From NCBI GenBank assembly GCA_002327785.1, contig DCUI01000181.1:83705-95965 (forward strand): a stretch of 12,261 nucleotides of DNA, in the 5' to 3' direction. Shown in pieces: positions 1 through 6,997 of the stretch (positions within the stretch are counted from its first letter, which is position 1; every line of letters begins with the position of its first letter). The notes beneath the pieces were generated by a model. The model did not search any database. It saw only the letters and a list, made by a program, of their open reading frames with translations, and was not told where the DNA came from. The position numbers and the translations under genes were made by a program. The DNA comes from Phycisphaerales bacterium UBA2218. GTDB taxonomy: Bacteria > Planctomycetota > Phycisphaerae > Sedimentisphaerales > Anaerobacaceae.

Positions 1-1263
1 TCCTGGGTCGGCTGGAGTCCCCGCGGCAAGGCCATCTTGCGATCCATGCTGGGCATCCAGCGGCGATATGCAGGACTCTTCTCCGCTGAAGACTGGACAC
101 CCCTGGTGCCTGCGGAGCAGGCAGGCACGTACGCAAGTCTGTGGCAACGTGGCGGCGTGCGCTTGTGGACGCTCGTGAATCGCTCCGAGCAGCGTGTGGA
201 AGGCACGCTGTTGAAGGTGCCGCATGTCAAAGGGCAAAACTACTTCGATCTCGTTGCCGGCTGTGAGTGTGGCCGGGTCTGCGGCAATGGGGTCTCGCTC
301 AATGGTTCGATTCGGCCTCACGGCATTGCCGCCTTTCTTGGCAAATGGCCGCTGGAGCCTCACGGCGTGAGTCTCACGCAATTCCTGGCTCGTCAAGCAG
401 CAATGGATCAGGAGGCCGATTGGAGCGTGTCCTCGCCCGGCCCCCAGGAGAGGCTCCGACCGGTCGAGCGGACGAGGCAATACAAGGCCCACGAGGTTCC
501 TGATGGCATGGTCGCCATTGCGGGCGTGTCTCTTCGTATGAAGACAGAGTATCGCAATCGCGAGTGCGGGTTCTACGATGTTCCCGGACAGAAACCTCCC
601 GCTCAGCCAAGCGGTAACATCCACAAGGTCGTCAGCTTCACGCGAGAGGTTGAGTTGACGCCCTATGCGATTGATCTGACGCCCGTCACGAATGCCCAGT
701 ACGTGGAATTCCTCAGGCGGACCGGCTACACGCCCGCCGACAGCGAGAGCTTCCTGAAGCACTGGCATAACGGCCAAATGCCGACGGGCCTCGAGGATCA
801 CCCGGTCGTGTACGTGGACTTGGAAGATGCGCGAGCCTACGCCCGCTGGGCGGGCAAGCGACTGCCCACGGAGGAGGAATGGCAGTATGCCGCCCAAGGC
901 GGTGATGGGCGTGCCTACCCCTGGGGAAACGCCTTTGAAGCCGGTCGATGCAACGACGGGCGCGCCGGCGGCACAACCGCCGTGGCGGCATATGCCCAAG
1001 GTCGATCCCCGTTCGGGTGCTACGACATGTGCGGCAATACGTGGGAATGGACCGAAAGCGAGCGCGGCGACGGACGGACGCGGTTCTGCGTCCTCAAAGG
1101 CGGCTCGTACTACAAGGCCAAGGGCTCGGACTGGTACGCCGACGGCGGGCCCCAACGCTGCGATTTCTCCGCGAAGTTCCTGCTGATGTGGCCCGGCCTG
1201 GATCGCTGCGCGACCATCGGTTTCCGCTGTGCGGCCGATCTTGCACACGATGGTGGAGAATGA
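1..1263 (+). CDS. Secreted-type glycosidase-like tail fused to an FGE/SUMF1-like domain (5' partial)
   Basis: The frame is open from base 1, and the first ATG (37) has no ribosome binding site, so this is the C-terminal part (420 visible residues) of a larger protein. Visible residues about 20-130 look like a beta-sandwich appendage of a glycoside hydrolase (for example VRLWTLVNRSEQRVEGTLL). Residues about 171-415 match the formylglycine-generating enzyme/SUMF1 fold: TPVTNAQYVEFL, RLPTEEEWQYAA, YPWGN, MCGNTWEWTES, KGGSYY and a closing GFRCAAD. In true FGE two cysteines follow the GGS motif (human Cys336 and Cys341); here the stretch is KGGSYYKAKGSDWYAD with no cysteine, so sulfatase activation is unlikely and a structural or ligand-binding role is more plausible. 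No sulfatase gene is visible. The next gene starts 45 bases downstream on the same strand, which suggests one transcript. The fold is confident; the function of the whole protein is not. Confidence 0.85.
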   Translation, partial: SWVGWSPRGKAILRSMLGIQRRYAGLFSAEDWTPLVPAEQAGTYASLWQRGGVRLWTLVNRSEQRVEGTLLKVPHVKGQNYFDLVAGCECGRVCGNGVSLNGSIRPHGIAAFLGKWPLEPHGVSLTQFLARQAAMDQEADWSVSSPGPQERLRPVERTRQYKAHEVPDGMVAIAGVSLRMKTEYRNRECGFYDVPGQKPPAQPSGNIHKVVSFTREVELTPYAIDLTPVTNAQYVEFLRRTGYTPADSESFLKHWHNGQMPTGLEDHPVVYVDLEDARAYARWAGKRLPTEEEWQYAAQGGDGRAYPWGNAFEAGRCNDGRAGGTTAVAAYAQGRSPFGCYDMCGNTWEWTESERGDGRTRFCVLKGGSYYKAKGSDWYADGGPQRCDFSAKFLLMWPGLDRCATIGFRCAADLAHDGGE

Positions 1264-1296
1264 AAGGGCCCCGATTGTCCTATGCGGTGCGGCACC

Positions 1297-1301
1297 GGAG
1301 G
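1297..1301 (+). promoter_or_regulatory. Ribosome binding site that fixes the start at 1309
   Basis: GGAGG lies seven bases before the ATG at 1309. It selects 1309, in the signal-peptide frame, over the ATG at 1260 that overlaps the previous stop codon but has no such site and no signal peptide. Confidence 0.75.
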
Positions 1302-1308
1302 ATATACG

Positions 1309-2594
1309 ATGAGAGTACGGATACGAAGCTTCTTCACGTTCGGCCTGCTGGCAGCGGTTGCGACGGCGACGCCGATGGCCAAAACACGAAATACACCTTT
1401 GATAGTGACCAGGCACCGGCCGATTGGGCGGTCACCGGCGACGTAGCTTTCGACGTGACGCGAGGCCGGGAGGGCAGCGGCGGCTCGCTCAAGGTGGGTC
1501 CCGGCGGGAAGGCACTCCTGACGCTCCGAGACCGGGATGAGTCGGGAAAGGTCGAGGTCTGGGTCTATGACGACGGCGCTGCGCCGGCAGATCCCAGGGC
1601 TCACCGCCTCGGGCCGCGATGGGGCCTCGTGCAAGGCGATGGCAGGCTCCTGGCCGTCGGTGTTCTTTATGCAAGCTATCTGGGCGGCGCCGAAGGCTAC
1701 ACCGCCACGGCCAGCGACGGGCGCGATTGGCTCGACCAGTTGTTCTGGCTGGGAATCAAGCGTGCGCCCCCCGGCTGGCACAAATGGGCGTTCGATTTCG
1801 AGGAGCCGGTGGAGAACATGCCGCAATACGGGCTCGAGTACGGCCGGGTGGCGGGCATTTGTGCTCTGCTCCTTTGCACGGACCTCGCGCCCGAGCAGAA
1901 AGAACCGCTCCTCGTGAACTACGTCCAGATCGGCATCGACCTGGGCGGCATGATCCGCGCGGGCCATCCCGGCTGGACCGGCTGGGGCGGGCACGGCAGC
2001 GGACGCAAGATCCCCATCGTCTTCGCAGGGCTTCTCCTCGGCGACGACGAGCTGGCGGGCATCAGCGGCTCCTATCCGAAGGTCAGCTTCGGTGAGGACG
2101 ACCAGACCGCATACGGCGATTGTTGGACCGGTGCCAAGGTCGTCTTCGCCGGGCATTCGGGGATCGACGCCGCCACCGGCGAGGGTCGGTCGCGGGGCAA
2201 TATGTGGGGACCGTACGAGCACGCGCCGCCCTCGCAGTGGGGCGATGGTCCCAATACCAGCGAGAGCTACCGTCGATGCTGCACGAGCGTCGGCTGGGTG
2301 GCGCAGGCCCTGGCCTTGCGGCTGATGCACGCCGAGCGGCAGTCGGGCCACGATGCATTCTTCGACTATGTGGATCGCTGGATGTGCGAAGATGACGCCC
2401 CGTTTGTGAAGACTATCAAGGAGGCAACCGGCCGGGACCACGACAAGGACTGGGCGAGGCAAGGCCAGGCATGGGATGCGTTCGTCAACGAGATGTGGGC
2501 AAAGCACCGCCCGGCGCTCGCGGCGCCGACCGACGGCTGGAAACAGCAGCACGACGACGCCTACTACCGTGCGGCTATCAAGTCGTCCCAGTGA
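1309..2594 (+). CDS. Secreted hypothetical protein, possibly polysaccharide-acting; frameshifted near 1380
   Basis: Translation from ATG 1309 gives a textbook signal peptide (MRVRIRSFFTFGLLAAVATA, then TPMA), but that frame ends at a TAG at 1444-1446. The rest of the protein continues in the frame one base back, from about 1383 (NTKYTFDSDQAPADW...) to the TGA at 2592. One extra A in the AAAA run at 1381-1384 would join the two parts exactly, giving about 428 residues. The first half looks like a beta-sandwich domain. The second half carries PEQKEPLLVNYVQIGIDLGG, then GWGGHGSGRKIPIVFAG, a GEDDQTAYGD stretch and SYRRCCTSVGWVAQALAL, which resembles a helical-toroid type of uncharacterised planctomycete or verrucomicrobial exported protein related in style to polysaccharide lyases. 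I cannot name the family. It follows the FGE-like gene by 45 bases. The shift could be an assembly error or a real inactivating mutation. Confidence 0.7.
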
Positions 2595-2597
2595 CCG

Positions 2598-2613
2598 AGC
2601 GCAAGATCGCTCA
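2598..2613. repeat. Small stem-loop after the stop codon
   Basis: GAGCG and CGCTC form a five-base-pair stem with a six-base loop three bases past the stop at 2594. There is no T-run after it, so a terminator role is only a possibility. Confidence 0.25.
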
Positions 2614-2662
2614 CCGTGGAGACACCGACGCCATAGAGAGAAACGAAACCGGTAGAGTAGAG

Positions 2663-2690
2663 GACTGAGCGACTGGACGGCCGCTCAGTC
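2663..2690 (-). ncRNA. Group II intron domain VI stem
   Basis: A perfect nine-base-pair stem (GACTGAGCG with CGCTCAGTC) encloses a ten-base loop, positioned directly after domain V and before the predicted 3' splice site, as expected for domain VI. I could not assign the bulged branch-point adenosine with confidence. Confidence 0.65.
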
Positions 2691-2700
2691 CCCCCTCTTC

Positions 2701-2733
2701 GAACCGGACGGGCGGATTTCCCGCATCCGGCTC
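2701..2733 (-). ncRNA. Group II intron domain V (catalytic hairpin)
   Basis: On the minus strand GAGCCGGA pairs with TCCGGTTC (with the usual G-T wobble), enclosing an inner GCGG/CCGC stem capped by a GAAAT loop, with a small bulge on the 3' side. The AGC catalytic triad is present in the first strand. The 33-base size and this layout are those of a bacterial group II domain V, the most diagnostic part of the intron. Confidence 0.85.
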
Positions 2734-2758
2734 TCACGGATCGTTCGTCGCTCGACTG

Positions 2759-3587
2759 TCATGCCCGGATCGGCCGTTTCTGCAGCGGGGTCCACCCCAG
2801 TCGTTGCAGGTGGTCCCACCAGGTCACGCCGGTCGGTTTCTTGTACGCCCGCTGGCTGCGTCGGCGCAGATGAGCGATCAGCCGTCGTTGGGTGTAGCTG
2901 TCCACGTCCCGATACGCATCGCTGAGATGGCCCTGCGAGAAGTACGATTGCCAGCCCCGCAGCATCCGATGGATCCGGTCGATCAACGGTCGGATCGGCG
3001 TAAAACTCTGGTTGGCCCTCGTCATCTCTTTGAGCCGATCCCGAACGCGTTGAAGCGACGACTCGCTGACCGTCCGATGCAAATAGCGCTTCCGGCGGTC
3101 GTAGCGGTCTCGTTCATAGCGGAACGTGTAACCCAGGAAGTTCAGACCTGCGTGCGGCTCATGCAATTTCACCGTGCGGGTCTTGTCCCGGTTCACTTGC
3201 AGCCCCATCCACTCCTGCAACGTCTGCTCGGCAAACTGTTCGATCCGCTGCCCCGCGTACTTCGCCAGGATGACGAAGTCGTCGGCGTACCGCACCAGGC
3301 GGGCATTGGCCCAGTGATAGGGACCATCGGCCCGGTGGAACTTGTAGTCGAACCAGTGCAGGTACAGATTCGCCAACAGGGGCGAGATGCCGTTGGCCTT
3401 GGGAATGTACACTCGCCGGACCGGCTGCGGCCGATAGGTCTTGTCCTTCAGCGATTGGTGAATCGCCTCCAGGAAGCCCTCGACCCCGCCTTAAAGAAAA
3501 GACCTTCTCCGGCAGACCTTCGCCGTTGACGGCAAACGTCTCCGGCAGGTCCTCCGGTTCTTCCGTAGTGGCAAGGTTCTCTTGCAA
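2759..3587 (-). pseudogene. ltrA: Group II intron reverse transcriptase/maturase, internally deleted (ltrA-like)
   Basis: The likely start is TTG at 3587, giving MQENLATTEEPEDLPETFAV..., with AAGGAG eight bases upstream. The reading runs to KVFSLR near 3492, then jumps to a different frame at GGVEGFLEAIHQSLKDK, preceded in that frame by a TAA; the piece between, normally including the first RT motif region, is missing. A second junction near 3388 fuses PKANG directly to ISPLLANLYLHW in frame, skipping the block that normally carries the early RT motifs. After it the protein is intact: the YADD active-site motif (3278-3289), the thumb, and the group II maturase domain (WQSYFSQGHLSDAY), ending IRA at the TGA at 2759. 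There is no HNH endonuclease. Without the fingers/palm blocks it should be inactive as a reverse transcriptase; a maturase remnant acting in trans cannot be excluded. Confidence 0.85.
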
Positions 3588-3595
3588 GCGGTTCT

Positions 3596-3601
3596 CTCCT
3601 T
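3596..3601 (-). promoter_or_regulatory. Ribosome binding site of the intron protein
   Basis: AAGGAG on the minus strand lies eight bases before the TTG at 3587. It supports that start over the ATG at 3650, which sits inside conserved intron RNA sequence. Confidence 0.55.
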
Positions 3602-4210
3602 CTCTTGCATCGGCTTCGATTCCGTCAGGGCTCCTTCGCTCCGCGGGCATTGCCCCGCTTCGACGCTACTATGAGCCCATCCGACTCCCTGCACGGCACG
3701 GACCGCCGTTATGGATTCCGGCTCCACCGCCTGGGGCTCAATCCCCGGCCGAGCCGGGTCTCTCAGTTCCCATCGTTCTCTTTCGACACGTGCCGTCTCT
3801 ACCCACCCCGGAGAGCCCGCCCACTGCACGCACCCGCTGCTTCATGGACGGTGATAGGCTTCATCACATCAGGATGCCTGGCCGCTCTCGACTTCGTATC
3901 ACGAGGCCAAATCGAGTTCGCTTGCGCTACGGCTCATGTCTTCGCCCACACAGGGCTTCACGCCGCACGGTTGCCCGACGACATGCCTGCGGGGCTACAT
4001 GGCAAACGGGTCATTCCATGGTGACCTCCTTTCAGATCACAAGACAACGACAGTTTCACTGACGCACCCGAGGAACGCCGATGGACGTGGATAGAGCCTT
4101 GTTGGGTCAGTAGATGCGTGCAACAAGGGTGTCGGCGGAACCATTCCGCATCCCCAAACGCTCGAACGCTTCCACGTTTCGACGCTCTCACGCGGCGTCC
4201 CGCCGGGCCT

Positions 4211-4245
4211 ACCTCTCACTTCTCACCTATTACTTATCACTTCTC
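4211..4245 (-). repeat. Five-unit degenerate heptad repeat
   Basis: Read on the minus strand from 4245 the sequence is exactly five seven-base units: GAGAAGT, GATAAGT, AATAGGT, GAGAAGT, GAGAGGT (consensus GAKARGT). The array is preceded by CAAGC. A shorter relative lies at 6829-6849. Confidence 0.7.
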
Positions 4246-4497
4246 GCTTGTCTACTCTGTGTTCCCCCGCCATAATACTCCCGGCAAGCCATTGGGGAAC
4301 GAACCTCGGATGGAGTCAATCGGAGCCCGACGTTGGCTGCTTGGATGTGGACAGGCCGAGATGAGCGCAGAAGTCAAAGAGTCGCGAGCAGGAGTCGGTG
4401 GGACAAAGCGGGCAACACCAGCACAATCCCAACAACTTGTGTGTGAGGAATGTGAAGTGTGGATTCTGTTGAAGAACCCCTGAAAACAATCGAATCA

Positions 4498-4525
4498 CCC
4501 TCGTCTTCGGGGCTGAAAACGAGGG
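4498..4525. repeat. Weak inverted repeat
   Basis: CCCTCG and CGAGGG pair across a 16-base loop. There is no T-run, so it is recorded only as a possible stem-loop. Confidence 0.2.
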
Positions 4526-4614
4526 TGGAAACGGTCAAAATGGTACTCTTTCAGCGGAATAGAATGTGTAGGTGTGCGTGAAACGACGTGTTGTAGCGTG
4601 TAGGATTGCCATTT

Positions 4615-6324
4615 ATGAAGATGGGTGGGAAATCTCGGATGGCCATGCCGATTGAAACGGAAGCACGGCCTATTCTGACTCTCTTCCGACGGGTTCGTAA
4701 AGCAATGTGTCCGGGAGGAGCGCACATATCTGGGTGGTTCGGACTTCGCGGACTGATCACAATGGCCCTCGTGCTTCTGCTTGCGCGTTTTGTCGCGGCA
4801 GAAGAACTGCAGAGCACCATGCAGAGCAAGAGTGTTTTCCAGCGGCGAGGATTTTATCTGCACGCGTGCTGGGTCTACAACTACCCTTTTGCCGTTCGTA
4901 CCTGGCACCGTTCGGACTACCTGAACATGTTTCGCTTGCTGAAACACATAGGGTTCAACACCGTCATGATGTGGCCCACAATGGAGGCAATTCCGGCACC
5001 ACTGTCGGCGCAGGATCGTCAATCGCTCGCTCAGTATCGATCTCTGGTCGAAGACGCGCGTAAAACGAATCTGCAGTGCTGGTTAGTACAGTGCGCGGCA
5101 TTGACCTCGCGGCCGGAAATTCGGTCCTGCCCATGGAAGGACCGGAGCCTCTATGCCTACCAGGAAACCGTGCGTCTGGACGATCCAAAGATGTTAGATG
5201 CTTATCTGGAACATCGGGCGGCGATGTTGGAAATCCTTAATAACGCCGATGGGTATGTCACTATCGATGGTGATCCCGGCGGTTACCCTGGTGCGCAACC
5301 GGCCGAGTTCCTCGAGGTGCTCAAGCACGATCGCCACACGCTGGACCGGATTGGCACACATGCACAAGAACAACGCGTGATACCGTGGATCTGGTGTGGT
5401 TGGGGAACCAAGGGGGTGTGGCAGGAACCGATCAGTCCCTTTGTGGCAGAGACACTGAAGGCTCTGAAGCAGGAGATGCCCGAACCTTGGGAAATGCTGC
5501 CCGGTCGGTCTCATCGCGATGGCCATGCGAATGGCCGGATAGTGATCGACGAGACAAAGCGAGCGGGCTTGCTGGATCGCTCGACGCTGATGCTCTACGA
5601 GATTGTCGAATTCGAGCCGAGCCCTCCGGCCGGCTTGCTGCAGTTTGATTTGATCCGGCGTGTGCTGAAACAGGAATTGGGAGCTTCGCCCGGCATTCGA
5701 GGCTGGTTTGCCAATGCGCAAACGCCCATCCTTGCGATCCCTAACGCGTATCTATTCGCTCGCGGCGTGTCCGATCCGAATTATCTGGATGAGGCGGATG
5801 AAAAAGTCCTCACGGACTTGGCTGACTTGCTCGGCGGTTCCGCGGAATTGCTGGTTCCGGCCTGGGCCTGTTGGGACAGAGGCCTTGCCGACTTGCCAGG
5901 CGATCTGCCTCGGAAGCTGGCTGCGGCAACTCTTGATAGTCCGGTGGCACGCTGTATTCCTGGTGGCCCCAAGCGGTATCTGGATATCCTGGCGGCTCGT
6001 GCTGATTCACGCATCCGACTCCTGAATGCCTGTGCGCGGAAGGCCGAGTCGCCTGAGGACGCTGCTCAAGTCATTGCATCAGCGACAGCGGCGCTGGTTG
6101 ATTGGTGGAAGCATAACGGCTATGTTTCCTCGGCCAAGAAGGGCGAACCCTTTCAACTGGGTTTTGTACATCATTCACAGCTTACGCTCTTGATGCAATG
6201 GTGCGTACAGAACGTCACCGATTACGAGAAAACCAGCGCGTTGGCGGTAGACGAGATTGTCCGCGGTCAAACGCTCGATAGGCCGCTGGCCATCGAGTGT
6301 GTGCGTCAGTTGTTGAAACGCTGA
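4615..6324 (+). CDS. Secreted TIM-barrel, glycoside-hydrolase-like protein of unassigned family
   Basis: This is a 569-residue protein from ATG 4615, with AGGA nine bases upstream. A later ATG at 4705 would give a shorter leader and is a real alternative. The hydrophobic core GLITMALVLLLARFVAA (residues about 46-62 from 4615) is a signal peptide with a long N-region, so the mature protein probably begins near EELQ. The body starts RRGFYLHACWVYNYPFAVRT and runs with alternating strands and helices such as HIGFNTVMMWPTMEAIP, GYVTIDGDPGGYPG (Asp218 and Asp220 are acidic candidates for a catalytic or metal site), RVIPWIWCGWGTKG and GIRGWFANAQTP, a pattern of a (beta/alpha)8 barrel. The C-terminal 130 residues look helical. 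I do not recognise a CAZy family. It has no close same-strand partner. An extracellular carbohydrate-active role is inference from fold and context. Confidence 0.75.
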   Translation: MKMGGKSRMAMPIETEARPILTLFRRVRKAMCPGGAHISGWFGLRGLITMALVLLLARFVAAEELQSTMQSKSVFQRRGFYLHACWVYNYPFAVRTWHRSDYLNMFRLLKHIGFNTVMMWPTMEAIPAPLSAQDRQSLAQYRSLVEDARKTNLQCWLVQCAALTSRPEIRSCPWKDRSLYAYQETVRLDDPKMLDAYLEHRAAMLEILNNADGYVTIDGDPGGYPGAQPAEFLEVLKHDRHTLDRIGTHAQEQRVIPWIWCGWGTKGVWQEPISPFVAETLKALKQEMPEPWEMLPGRSHRDGHANGRIVIDETKRAGLLDRSTLMLYEIVEFEPSPPAGLLQFDLIRRVLKQELGASPGIRGWFANAQTPILAIPNAYLFARGVSDPNYLDEADEKVLTDLADLLGGSAELLVPAWACWDRGLADLPGDLPRKLAAATLDSPVARCIPGGPKRYLDILAARADSRIRLLNACARKAESPEDAAQVIASATAALVDWWKHNGYVSSAKKGEPFQLGFVHHSQLTLLMQWCVQNVTDYEKTSALAVDEIVRGQTLDRPLAIECVRQLLKR

Positions 6325-6338
6325 TACGATATCGGATT

Positions 6339-6512
6339 GGAGAAGCAATTCTTGATCGGGTTGGTGCTGGACAGCAGGCGACGAAGCTGGGGCGACAGGC
6401 CCAGCCGGCTGATCGTCAAGGTCTCCTCCAAGCCCTCCTCCAGACTCTGGGCCGCCGGGTGGTTGATCGACGCCAGCCAGTCGTGCACCTTGCACAGCTC
6501 CTTGCACGCGTT
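6339..6512 (-). pseudogene. IS256-family transposase, C-terminal fragment
   Basis: Minus-strand translation between the TGA at 6515 and about 6339 reads ACKELCKVHDWLASINHP, then AAQSLEEGLEETLTISRLGL and SPQLRRLLSSTNPIKNCFS. This matches the region near the C-terminus of Mutator/IS256 transposases, where a DETLT...LRRTLRSTNPIES segment is conserved and includes part of the catalytic helix. After CFS the usual VR..TRNVKRW continuation is lost and unrelated residues follow. Both ends are truncated and no terminal inverted repeats were found. The right-hand break of the similarity (6339) is only 14 bases past the stop codon of the preceding plus-strand gene, so the element or a later deletion reached to the edge of that gene. 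Confidence 0.75.
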
Positions 6513-6599
6513 TCACACCTACGCATTTCACAAACGTGGCGGATTGCTCAGGCCGCATCGGCACTCGCGGACTGTCGGAGGAATGTCTTGGCGTAGAAG

Positions 6600-6620
6600 A
6601 CACGGCCACGATGGCCGTGT
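6600..6620. repeat. Perfect nine-base-pair hairpin
   Basis: ACACGGCCA and TGGCCGTGT pair perfectly across a three-base loop (CGA). There is no T-run on either side, so it is not a standard terminator. It may be a dispersed palindromic element. Confidence 0.6.
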
Positions 6621-6828
6621 TGAGGGAGTCTACCGCTTTATGGCCCCCAGCCCCAACGCGCGGCGGCGCTGCGGGCGCGGTATAGGGTCGAATCATAAGG
6701 GTGACAGTCCACAATTATAGAGGTGTCCCAACTCACTTGACGGCTTGCGGCTCAATGGGTTGGGTGTATTTTCTCGCGATGTTTCACACGGTGACATCGG
6801 AGGTGTGGGGGGAAGGGAAGGGCGAAGC

Positions 6829-6849
6829 GATAGGTGATAGATGAGACGA
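6829..6849 (+). repeat. Short heptad repeat related to 4211-4245
   Basis: Three seven-base units, GATAGGT, GATAGAT and GAGACGA, are preceded by GAAGC. The units and the AAGC lead match the longer array at 4211-4245, which is in the opposite orientation. Confidence 0.45.
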
Positions 6850-6947
6850 AGCTGTTGTGCGTGAAGCAGGAAGCGGCGAGCGTAAAACCATCGGCGAGCA
6901 TCCGCTTGCCGCGGCCACCCGATCCTCGACGACGTGCTCTTCTTGAT

Positions 6948-6964
6948 GGTGCGTGGTACGCACC
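6948..6964. repeat. Perfect seven-base-pair hairpin
   Basis: GGTGCGT and ACGCACC pair perfectly across GGT. Together with the flanking CCTAC it resembles GGTGCGT/ACGCACC palindromes found dispersed in many bacterial genomes. The octad repeat begins 34 bases further on. Confidence 0.5.
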
Positions 6965-6997
6965 CTACATACTCGTCTCTCGTTCCCGTTTTCGTGC

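Larger units (their letters stand above)
2652..4067 (-). mobile_element. Degraded group II intron
   Basis: Read on the minus strand, the element has recognisable intron RNA around a reverse transcriptase remnant. The 3' end has domain V (2701-2733) and domain VI (2663-2690), followed by CTCTACTCTAC, and probably terminates near 2652. Upstream of the protein, at about 3610-3800, are stretches typical of bacterial group II RNA, such as GAATCCATAACGGCGGTCC, GGGAGTCGGATGGGCTCATA and AATGCCCGCGGAGCGAAGG. A GTGCG at 4067-4063 fits the conserved intron 5' end; this boundary is tentative because I found no exon-binding partner for the bases next to it. The element is about 1.4 kb, shorter than expected with a full-length protein because the protein gene has lost internal blocks. 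It lies between transcription units, antisense to its neighbours. Self-mobility is not expected. Confidence 0.75.
4068..4614. other. Gap without a recognisable gene
   Basis: Between the intron 5' end and the next gene I see no protein with a family resemblance. The longest open frame on the plus strand here (4118-4483) has a disordered, arginine- and serine-rich start and no ribosome binding site. The gap contains the heptad array at 4211-4245 and a loose inverted repeat CCCTCG...CGAGGG at 4498-4525. No convincing promoter was found for the gene at 4615. Confidence 0.55.

Noticed and set aside
37..39. ATG at 37 as the true start of the first gene
   Set aside because: The frame is open and protein-like back to base 1 and there is no ribosome binding site, so the gene is cut by the window edge.
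1260..1308. ATG at 1260 overlapping the previous stop (ATGA) as the start of the second gene
   Set aside because: It is in the body frame and could be coupled, but the encoded N-terminus is not signal-like, while 1309 has GGAGG at good spacing and a clear signal peptide.
1110..2552. A 480-codon open frame on the minus strand opposite the exported protein gene
   Set aside because: Same explanation: it is a GC-driven shadow with no recognisable motifs or ribosome binding site, while the plus strand has a signal peptide and family-like motifs.
2804..3529. A 241-codon plus-strand open frame across the intron
   Set aside because: It is the complement of the reverse transcriptase, whose YADD and maturase motifs are unmistakable on the minus strand.
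4118..4483. A 121-codon plus-strand open frame in the gap before 4615
   Set aside because: No ribosome binding site, no family resemblance, and its start crosses the heptad repeat; likely chance.
4498..4525. Intrinsic terminator at the CCCTCG...CGAGGG inverted repeat
   Set aside because: The loop is 16 bases, the stem only six base pairs and no T-run follows on either strand.
6175..6714. A 179-codon minus-strand open frame
   Set aside because: It is in a different frame from the IS256-like fragment and overlaps both that fragment and the end of the 4615-6324 gene; the family match is only in the other frame.
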